A stretch of 22,625 bases of DNA from contig DHLW01000011.1 in assembly GCA_002405485.1 (NCBI GenBank), positions 1,265 through 23,889 on the forward strand, written 5' to 3'. This document shows, one piece after another, positions 8,705-14,866 of this stretch. The stretch's first letter is position 1. Each line of letters opens with the position of its first letter. Made by a program: the position numbers and the translations under genes. A model generated the notes under the pieces. That model ran no database searches, had not been told where the DNA came from, and worked only from the letters and a program-made list of their open reading frames with translations. The stretch comes from Phycisphaerales bacterium UBA4658. Lineage in GTDB: Bacteria; Planctomycetota; Phycisphaerae; Phycisphaerales; UBA1924.

Positions 8705-9745
8705 ATGCTTGTTGACCACGCCGCGCTTCACGACCTTGCCATCGACGCCGTGACTCAGGCGATGAGCGTCTGTCGGCTTGTGCAGGGCGAGCTGAACGCG
8801 CATCGTCACATGACCAAGGACGACCGTTCGCCGGTGACGATCGCGGACTATGCATCGCAGGCGATCGTGGCGGCGATCCTCGCTGAGGGCGAGCCGGAGG
8901 TCCCGCTGGTTGCCGAGGAATCCGCGGAGTTCTTGCGCCAGCCCGAGCACGCGGCCCATCTGGCGGCGACGGTGGACGCGCTCCGGCGCAGCGGCGTGTG
9001 GCCCGGCGCGGGCGAGCGCGAGGTGCTCTTGGCGGTCGATCGCGGCGGGGGTGAGCCGCGCAACGACGATCGCGGATTCTGGACGCTCGATCCGATCGAT
9101 GGGACGAAGGGTTTTCTTCGCGGAGAGCAGTATTGCGTATCGCTGGCCTACATCCGCCGAGGCCGCGTTGAGATCGGCGTGCTGGGATGTCCGAATCTCC
9201 GGCCTGGCGAAGGCGCCATCGGTGTTGCCCATGAGCCGGCACCCGGAGATTCGGGTGGTTCGATGTATGCGGCGGTGCTTGGAGATGGGGCGAGCATGCT
9301 CTGGGAGCAGGGGGATGCGCTCTATGACACGTTGCTGGAGCGCGAGCCGATGGCGGCGGACCAGCCCGCGCGCCTGGCCGAGAGTGTCGAGGCCGCGCAC
9401 ACGCGGCAGGAGGTCGCCGAGCGGGTCATGGCGCTGGCCGGACCGACGCTCCCGGCGATTCGGGTGGACAGCCAGTGCAAGTATGCGCTGGTGGCGCGTG
9501 GAGATGCGGACGTGTATCTGCGCCTCCCCAGTCGCAAGGGGTACGTGGAGCGGATCTGGGACCACGCCGCGGGCATGCTCATCGCCAGCGAGGCGGGGTG
9601 CGTGGTGACGGACGTCCTGGGTCGGCCGCTGGACTTTTCGCGTGGACGCGGACTGGAGGGGAGCGCGGGGATCGTCGGTGCGCCGGCGGGGTTGCACGGG
9701 CGGCTGATTGGCGCATTGGCGGAACTGAAGGTTGGCCAGGATTGA
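8705..9745 (+). CDS. 3'(2'),5'-bisphosphate nucleotidase, HAL2/CysQ type
   Basis: Likely removes the 3' phosphate of PAP (and PAPS), recycling the by-product of sulfotransferases. It belongs to the inositol-monophosphatase-like, Mg-dependent, Li-sensitive superfamily. The 346-residue product shows TKDDRSPVTIADYASQA (37-53), the metal-binding EES (71-73), WTLDPIDGTKGFLRGEQY (126-143) and WDHAAGMLIASEAG (285-298), in the order typical of HAL2-like enzymes. The ATG at 8705 puts the fold at the N-terminus. A GTG at 8645 would add 20 glycine/arginine-rich residues and looks unlikely, though neither site has a strong ribosome site. It lies 81 bases after cysC in the same direction, and together they form a PAPS-synthesis/PAP-removal pair. 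Confidence 0.9.
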   Translation: MLVDHAALHDLAIDAVTQAMSVCRLVQGELNAHRHMTKDDRSPVTIADYASQAIVAAILAEGEPEVPLVAEESAEFLRQPEHAAHLAATVDALRRSGVWPGAGEREVLLAVDRGGGEPRNDDRGFWTLDPIDGTKGFLRGEQYCVSLAYIRRGRVEIGVLGCPNLRPGEGAIGVAHEPAPGDSGGSMYAAVLGDGASMLWEQGDALYDTLLEREPMAADQPARLAESVEAAHTRQEVAERVMALAGPTLPAIRVDSQCKYALVARGDADVYLRLPSRKGYVERIWDHAAGMLIASEAGCVVTDVLGRPLDFSRGRGLEGSAGIVGAPAGLHGRLIGALAELKVGQD

Positions 9746-10326
9746 CCGGCCGGGTGCCAGCCGACACGTTCCCGAGTCCAAACAGGACGCGAACATCAAA
9801 GATCAACAAGTTGGGATTCAGCGTTGCCGCACAATCGACGATCTCGGTGCGTAGGACCGGCCCGGGCGTGTGTGCCCGGTCGCCGGGCTCGCGGGAAGGG
9901 GGAGTCCCGCTGGAGTTCTGGCCTTCGAGTGAGGTCTTGACATGCCTACGAGAGATGAATCGTTGCGTCCGGACACGGCATTTGGTCGGGCAGAGAGCCC
10001 GGAGTCGAGCGGGCAAGGGCCTGCAGATGACGGCCGCCAGGTGTTCGGTCGTTCGGGGGGTGCGGAGCCGGTTCGCGCTGGCATGAATACGACCGCCCCT
10101 GCCAACCCCAGTCTGACGGGAACGGCCCGTGGGCGGCGGTCGACGTTGCCTTCCGGGGTGCGCGACGCCGGGTGATGCCCTGACCGGGCGACTGGTGATC
10201 CGCTCGGGTTGAGCCGATGTACAGTTGTGTTGTGTGTGCGCGCCGCTCGGCGGTTGGATGCCGAGCCCGGCGCGCTGATTCAGGATGATCTTTCTCGGAC
10301 CTGCCTGTTCTGGGAGTCTGTTCACC
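9746..10326. other. 581-base gene-poor region with hairpins
   Basis: No convincing gene. An open frame at 9942-10175 (77 codons) has relaxed third-position GC and low-complexity product, so I do not call it. Structure is present: CCGGGC (9862-9867) pairs with GCCCGG (9874-9879) around a GTGTGT loop, and a strong hairpin lies at 10238-10275. A perfect TTGACA occurs at 9937-9942, but no good -10 box follows at normal spacing. An unusually A-rich patch lies at about 9780-9810. The region may hold the promoter and leader of the epimerase gene. Confidence 0.5.
10238..10275 (+). repeat. strong hairpin in leader of the epimerase gene
   Basis: GCGCGCCGCTCGGC (10238-10251) pairs with GCCGAGCCCGGCGCGC (10260-10275): two 7-bp stems separated by a 2-base bulge around an 8-base loop. 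No T-run follows, so it is not a classical terminator for the upstream gene. It ends 51 bases before the start of the epimerase and could be a 5' leader structure. Confidence 0.5.
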
Positions 10327-11487
10327 ATGGCGTCTCGCATCGATCGCAATCAGCCCATCATCGTCTGTGGCGGCGGCGGCTTCATCGGGGGCCATTTGGT
10401 CGCCGACTTTCTGAAGCAGGGGTACAAGAACATCGTCAGCGTGGACAAGAAGCCGCTGGATGGGTGGTACCAGGTGCATCGCGGCGTGACGAACATGGCC
10501 GGCGCCAAGGGCGACCTGATGAACCTGGACGTCTGCCGAAAGGTGATGAAGGGTCGCGGCGGAGCGAAGGTCTACCAGCTCGCGGCGGACATGGGCGGGA
10601 TGGGGTTCATCGAGACGCACAAGGCCGAGTGCATGCTGAGCGTGATGATCAACACGCAGATGCTCATGGCGGCGAAGGAGGTCGGCGTCGATCGGTTCTT
10701 CTACGCCTCCAGCGCGTGCGTGTACAACGCCGACAAGCAGCGCAACGCCAACGTGACCGCGCTGAAGGAAGAGGACGCCTATCCGGCGATGCCCGAGGAC
10801 GGCTATGGCTGGGAGAAGCTCTTCAGCGAGCGCATGTGCCGCCACTTCCGCGAGGACTTCGGCACGCAGGCCCGCGTGGCCCGGTTCCACAACGTGTACG
10901 GTCCGTTCGGCACGTGGGAAGGCGGGCGCGAGAAGGCCCCGGCGGCGATCTGCCGAAAGGTCATGCACGCCAAGCACTCCGGCAAGCTGGAGATCGAGAT
11001 CTGGGGCGACGGGACGCAGACGCGGTCGTTCATGTACATCACCGATTGCGTGAAGGGCATCCAGGCGATCACGAATCACGACACGTTCGTGGAGCCGATC
11101 AACCTGGGCTCGAGCGAGCTGGTGAGCATCAATCAGCTCGTGTCGATCGCCGAGGACATTGCCGGCGTGAAGCTGGCCCGTAAGTACAAGCTCGACGCGC
11201 CCAAGGGCGTCGCCGGTCGCAACAGCGACAACACGCTGATCCAGAAGGTCTTCGGCTGGGAGCCCGACACGCGGCTGGCCGACGGCATGGCCAAGACGTA
11301 TGAGTGGATCGAGGGCGAGTACCTCGCCAAGTACGGCTCGGGCAAGAAGTTCGTCGAGTTCAACTACCATGACTCCAAGGGGCATGACTCCAAGGGGCAC
11401 GGCAAGAACGGCACGGCGAAGAAGCCGGCCAAGAGCAAGCCCGCGGGCAGGAAGGCCAGTGGGAAGAAGAAGGCCAAGAGCCGGTAA
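10327..11487 (+). CDS. GDP-mannose 3,5-epimerase homologue with basic tail
   Basis: Extended short-chain dehydrogenase closely resembling plant GDP-mannose 3,5-epimerase, which makes GDP-L-galactose or GDP-L-gulose from GDP-D-mannose. The 386 residues contain IIVCGGGGFIGGHLV (11-25) and AADMGGMGFIE (86-96). The SSACVY site has the catalytic cysteine C131, and Y160-xxx-K164 follows. Also present are RFHNVYGPFGTWEGGREKAP (186-205, with the catalytic-type K203), WGDGTQTRSF, and GRNSDNTLI. All catalytic residues known for the plant enzyme are kept. The fold ends near residue 345 and is followed by an unusual 40-residue tail rich in Lys, Ala, Gly and Ser that resembles histone H1 tails and includes a DSKGH duplication. 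The start at 10327 has GGGAG ten bases upstream. It stands alone, with long gaps on both sides. Confidence 0.88.
   Translation: MASRIDRNQPIIVCGGGGFIGGHLVADFLKQGYKNIVSVDKKPLDGWYQVHRGVTNMAGAKGDLMNLDVCRKVMKGRGGAKVYQLAADMGGMGFIETHKAECMLSVMINTQMLMAAKEVGVDRFFYASSACVYNADKQRNANVTALKEEDAYPAMPEDGYGWEKLFSERMCRHFREDFGTQARVARFHNVYGPFGTWEGGREKAPAAICRKVMHAKHSGKLEIEIWGDGTQTRSFMYITDCVKGIQAITNHDTFVEPINLGSSELVSINQLVSIAEDIAGVKLARKYKLDAPKGVAGRNSDNTLIQKVFGWEPDTRLADGMAKTYEWIEGEYLAKYGSGKKFVEFNYHDSKGHDSKGHGKNGTAKKPAKSKPAGRKASGKKKAKSR
11368..11397 (+). repeat. 15-bp perfect tandem duplication inside the epimerase tail
   Basis: CATGACTCCAAGGGG occurs twice in direct succession (11368-11382 and 11383-11397), encoding the doubled HDSKG unit. 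It marks the border between the conserved enzyme and its basic tail, and it suggests recent slippage or repeat expansion. Confidence 0.85.
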
Positions 11488-11511
11488 GAGCGATTGAACC
11501 GTGCTTGGTGG

Positions 11512-11569
11512 CACAGGCGGGAAGCCTGTGTGCTTGTCTGGAGTCAGGAACACAGGCGGGAAGCCTGTG
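11512..11569. repeat. pair of identical 19-bp hairpin repeats
   Basis: CACAGGCGGGAAGCCTGTG occurs at 11512-11530 and again at 11551-11569. Each copy is itself a hairpin with stem CACAGGC/GCCTGTG and loop GGGAA. The outer flanks (GTGG left of copy one, CCAC right of copy two) are also complementary, so the two copies can form one long cruciform. They lie between the epimerase and the E1 gene. No T-run follows, so ordinary intrinsic termination is not obvious. I infer a dispersed REP-like family, because short hairpins of this type are common in planctomycete-like genomes; other copies were not found in this window. Confidence 0.75.
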
Positions 11570-11606
11570 CCACAAGAGGCGAGTCTTGTGTGCATTCGGA
11601 GCATGA

Positions 11607-13586
11607 GTGAGCGACCTGCTTGACCAATACGCTGGAGATCTGCGAGCCGCGCTCACGATCCGTTTCGTCGAGCAGCGGCTGCTCAAGCTCTTCAGCGAGG
11701 GCAAGCTCTTCGGCACCGTCCACACCTGCATCGGGCAGGAGTTTGTCGGCGTCAGCGTGGCCCGATGTCTGAACGACGCCGACACGCTGTTCAGCAACCA
11801 CCGAGGGCACGGGCACTTTCTGGCCTATCGCCGGAACATCGTCGGGCTCATCGGCGAGATCATGGGCAAGAGCGTCGGCGTGTGCGCAGGTCGCGGCGGG
11901 TCGCAGCACGTGCAGCAGGACGGGTTCTATTCCAACGGCATCCAGGGCGGAATCGTGCCCGTCACCGCGGGCATGGCCCTTGCGCACAAGATGCAGAAGA
12001 CCGGCGGCATCGGCGTCGTCTACGTGGGCGACGGCACACTGGGCGAGGGCGCGCTCTACGAGTCGATGAACATCATCAGCAAGTGGGACCTGCCCGTGTT
12101 GCTGGTGAATGAGAACAACCTGTTTGCGCAGTCCACCAGCCAGCAGCAGACCCTCGCAGGCGACATCAACGCGCGGGCTGAGGCGTTTGGGATCAGGTCC
12201 TGGCACTCCAACACGTGGGAGTGGTCGAAGCTCTTTGAGAACATGCAGGCGTGCATAGAGGAGATCCGGCGCACCGGCCGTCCTGCGTGGCACCGCGTGG
12301 ACACGTTCCGGCTGATGGCCCACTCCAAGGGCGACGACAACCGGCCCGAGGACTATGTGCAGCCCTATCGGGACAAGGACCCGATCAACGTGCTCCTGAA
12401 GCAGCATGAGCACGATCCGCGCTGGCAGACGCTCATCCGCGAGATCGAGCAGGAGATCGAGCAGGCGGTGCAGCAGGCCGAGAGCGCGCCGTGGGGCGCG
12501 GTCGACGACGCGATCGCCCGCAACACGCATCGCGCCCGGGGCTATCGCTGGATGCGGAAGAGCTTTGAGAAGGAGAAGGGCGTCGCCAGCGTCCGCAAGG
12601 GCCTGGAGCAGGGCATGGCCGACCACGAGAACCTCGTGGTGATCGGCGAGGACATCGAGTCGCCCTATGGCGGCGCGTTCAAGTGCACCATGGGTCTGAG
12701 CGCCAGGTGGCCCGAGCGCGTGCGGAACACGCCGATCTCCGAAGGCGCGATCGCCGGGATCGGCAACGGGCTGGCCATGCGCGGCATGCTCCCCGTCGTC
12801 GAGATCATGTTCGGGGACTTCATGACCCTGTGCATGGATCAGTGGATCAACCACGCCGCCAAGTTCAAGTTCATGTTCAACGACAAGGTGCGCATCCCGG
12901 TGATCCTGCGCACGCCCATGGGCGGCAAGCGCGGCTACGCGGCGACGCACAGCCAGAGCATCGAGAAGCACTTCCTGGGCCTGCCCGACACGCAGGTGCT
13001 CTGCCTGCACCATCGCTATGCCCCCGCGATGATGTACGCGGATCTGTTCCGCACGATCGAACTGCCGACGCTCGTGATCGAGAACAAGATCCTCTACGGG
13101 CAGAATGTCCACGCCGAGCCCCCGGCGGGGTTCGATCTGCTCTTCACCGACGAACTCTTCCCGACGGCCCGGCTGAAGCCCGAGCTCGGCGCACACGGCC
13201 AGGCCGACGTGACCGTGCTGAGCGTGGGCGGCATGTCCCTCGACGTTGAAGAGGCGGCGGTGCGGCTGTTCCAGGACGAGGAGATCGTCTGCGACGTGTT
13301 CATGCCGACGCGGCTGTATCCGTTCGACGTGGGCGTCCTCGAACAGAGCTTGACCGAGACACGCAAGCTGCTCGTGGTAGAAGAAGGACAGGGTTTCGCG
13401 GGCTTTGGAGCCGAAGTCATCGCGCAGGCGGCGGAGCGCTTCGGGCATCTGGGCATCGCGGCACGGCGCGTGAGTGCGACGCCCAACCCGATCCCGGCGG
13501 CGCGGCCGCTGGAGCAGCACTGCCTGCCCGGCGCATCGGCGGTGGTGAACAAGGCCATGGAGATCGTGCGTGAGTTCGTCCACTGA
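11607..13586 (+). CDS. fused E1 alpha-beta 2-oxoacid dehydrogenase
   Basis: Thiamine-diphosphate enzyme that decarboxylates a 2-oxo acid and reductively acylates a lipoyl domain, as E1 does in pyruvate, acetoin and branched-chain complexes. The 659 residues join both subunits. Alpha-type half: SNHRGHGHFLA (63-73), GRGGSQHV (95-102), and the ThDP motif from GDGTLGEGALYE (141-152) to NENN (168-171). Beta-type half from about 325: GVASVRKGL, GEDI, PISEGAIAGIG with the cofactor-activating Glu379, TPMGGKRGYAATHSQSIE, and the C-terminal domain starting VLSVGGMSLDVEEAA. The fused layout resembles some branched-chain and acetoin-type E1s. The GTG start has GGAG five bases upstream; the ATG at 11603 is in another frame and stops after six codons. 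It overlaps the lipoyl-acyltransferase gene by 17 bases, indicating a joint function. The 2-oxo acid used is unknown. Confidence 0.9.
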   Translation: MSDLLDQYAGDLRAALTIRFVEQRLLKLFSEGKLFGTVHTCIGQEFVGVSVARCLNDADTLFSNHRGHGHFLAYRRNIVGLIGEIMGKSVGVCAGRGGSQHVQQDGFYSNGIQGGIVPVTAGMALAHKMQKTGGIGVVYVGDGTLGEGALYESMNIISKWDLPVLLVNENNLFAQSTSQQQTLAGDINARAEAFGIRSWHSNTWEWSKLFENMQACIEEIRRTGRPAWHRVDTFRLMAHSKGDDNRPEDYVQPYRDKDPINVLLKQHEHDPRWQTLIREIEQEIEQAVQQAESAPWGAVDDAIARNTHRARGYRWMRKSFEKEKGVASVRKGLEQGMADHENLVVIGEDIESPYGGAFKCTMGLSARWPERVRNTPISEGAIAGIGNGLAMRGMLPVVEIMFGDFMTLCMDQWINHAAKFKFMFNDKVRIPVILRTPMGGKRGYAATHSQSIEKHFLGLPDTQVLCLHHRYAPAMMYADLFRTIELPTLVIENKILYGQNVHAEPPAGFDLLFTDELFPTARLKPELGAHGQADVTVLSVGGMSLDVEEAAVRLFQDEEIVCDVFMPTRLYPFDVGVLEQSLTETRKLLVVEEGQGFAGFGAEVIAQAAERFGHLGIAARRVSATPNPIPAARPLEQHCLPGASAVVNKAMEIVREFVH

Positions 13587-14844
13587 GCCCAACACGACGC
13601 CGGGCGTGCTCGCGGAGATCCGCGTGCCGCGTGAGACCGTGAACGACGATGTCGTCACGGTTCAGGACTGGCACGCGCGCCATGGAGAGGTCGTGCGCGC
13701 AAAGCAGCACGTCTGCTCCATCGAGACTTCGAAGGCCGTGCTGGAAGTCGAGGCCGAGGCCGAGGGGTTCCTGGAGATCATCCACGCCAAGGGCGCCGAG
13801 GTGCCCATCGGCGAGCTGGTCGGCCGGGTGCTGCAATCCGCGCCGGGCGCGAGCGACGTCGTGCGCGATCCCGGCGCGCCGGCACGGGCCCGTGACATCG
13901 AGCCCGCGGCCAATGGACACACGGCGCCGGCAGCCGCGCCCGTGCGATCGAGCAATCGCCTGCGGGATCGGATGGCCTCGGGGAGCACTGGGACCGAGGC
14001 GGTGGTTGGATCCGGCGCTGGTGCGTCGGGCTCGTCGAGCGTCTCTGGGCATGAGCTTCCGGCGTCGCCGATCACGACGCAGACGATCAGCAGAAAGGCC
14101 CAGCGGCTGATCGACGAGCATCAGCTTGATCCGCGTGCGGCCTTTGCGGGTCTGGGGCTCGTCCGCGAGGTCGACGTCATCCGGTTCCTGGAGCAGCGAA
14201 CCGCGGCACGCATGCAGGAGTCGCCCTCGCCCCCAAGCCCTGCCGAGCGGCTCAAGAGCGAGCCCGTCGTCGCTTCCGAACCGCGCGTGCAGGCGGCGAC
14301 GGTGAACAGCGCATACGCGTCAGGCAAGTCCAAGGGCCTCTTCGGCGACGCCGCCGCGAGCGCCAAAGATCGCGGCAATCGATCGGTGATCTGGCTGGCG
14401 TGGAACTACATCTGGCGGAACTGGTTCCTCGGCCACATGGTGCGCATCGCCCCGCGCGGGGTGATCCTCACCCTGCACAAGTGGCGCGGCGTCAAGATGG
14501 GCCGAGACGTGTTCATCGACCCGACCGCCATCGTCGAGACCGCGTTTCCCGAGAACATCACCATCGGCAACGACGTGCGGATCACCGCCGGGTGCGTGAT
14601 CATGACCCACATCAAGGCTCCGCACTATCTGCGAGAGACGGGCCTGGTGCCCGTGGTGCTCAAGCCGGTGGTGCTGGAAGACCACTGCTTCATCGGCGTC
14701 AACAGCGTGGTGATGCCGGGCGTGACCGTGGGCAAGGCGAGCGTGGTGACCAGCGGCAGCGTCGTCGTGAACAACGTGCCGCCGTACACGATGGTGCAGG
14801 GGAACCCGGCGAAGGTGATCAAGCAGTTCCCGAGGCCCGAGTGA
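13570..14844 (+). CDS. lipoyl domain / E3-binding-like / beta-helix acyltransferase fusion
   Basis: A 424-residue protein with an E2-like front and a sugar-acyltransferase back. Residues 14-90 are a lipoyl domain with the attachment motif IETSKAVLEV (lysine K55; a biotin domain would have MKM). Residues about 165-208 (SPITTQTISRKAQRL then REVDVIRFLE) resemble the peripheral-subunit-binding domain, though the usual GTGPGGRI loop is altered. Low-complexity linkers (91-164 and 211-270) flank it. Residues about 275-424 are a left-handed beta-helix acyltransferase with imperfect hexapeptides, a probable catalytic histidine in VIMTHIKAPH (H347), and the typical end GNPAKVIKQF. The normal chloramphenicol-acetyltransferase-like E2 catalytic domain is absent. 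GTG starts inside the E1 gene, with GGAG seven bases upstream. Likely role, by inference: transfer of the E1-made acyl group to a sugar. Confidence 0.88.
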   Translation: MSSSTEPNTTPGVLAEIRVPRETVNDDVVTVQDWHARHGEVVRAKQHVCSIETSKAVLEVEAEAEGFLEIIHAKGAEVPIGELVGRVLQSAPGASDVVRDPGAPARARDIEPAANGHTAPAAAPVRSSNRLRDRMASGSTGTEAVVGSGAGASGSSSVSGHELPASPITTQTISRKAQRLIDEHQLDPRAAFAGLGLVREVDVIRFLEQRTAARMQESPSPPSPAERLKSEPVVASEPRVQAATVNSAYASGKSKGLFGDAAASAKDRGNRSVIWLAWNYIWRNWFLGHMVRIAPRGVILTLHKWRGVKMGRDVFIDPTAIVETAFPENITIGNDVRITAGCVIMTHIKAPHYLRETGLVPVVLKPVVLEDHCFIGVNSVVMPGVTVGKASVVTSGSVVVNNVPPYTMVQGNPAKVIKQFPRPE

Positions 14845-14866
14845 GGAATAGCGGCCGAGCAGAGCC

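Noticed and set aside
9942..10175. 77-codon frame after the bisphosphate nucleotidase
   Set aside because: 24 of 78 codons end in A or T by hand count, unlike neighbouring genes, and the product has no motif or hydrophobic segment.
10285..10326. ATG 10285 as start of the epimerase
   Set aside because: It would add 14 residues lacking similarity to the family; ATG 10327 has GGGAG at usable spacing and starts just before the Rossmann motif.
8249..13658. Long minus-strand open frames 8249-9799, 9946-11604 and 11544-13658
   Set aside because: They mirror the bisphosphate nucleotidase, epimerase and E1 genes codon for codon. Products are His/Arg/Leu-rich without motifs, and none has a convincing ribosome site.
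13612..13840. The N-terminal domain of the acyltransferase fusion as a biotin carrier
   Set aside because: The attachment site reads ETSKA as in lipoyl domains, not the (A/V)MKM of biotin carriers, and the neighbour is an E1 dehydrogenase rather than a carboxylase.
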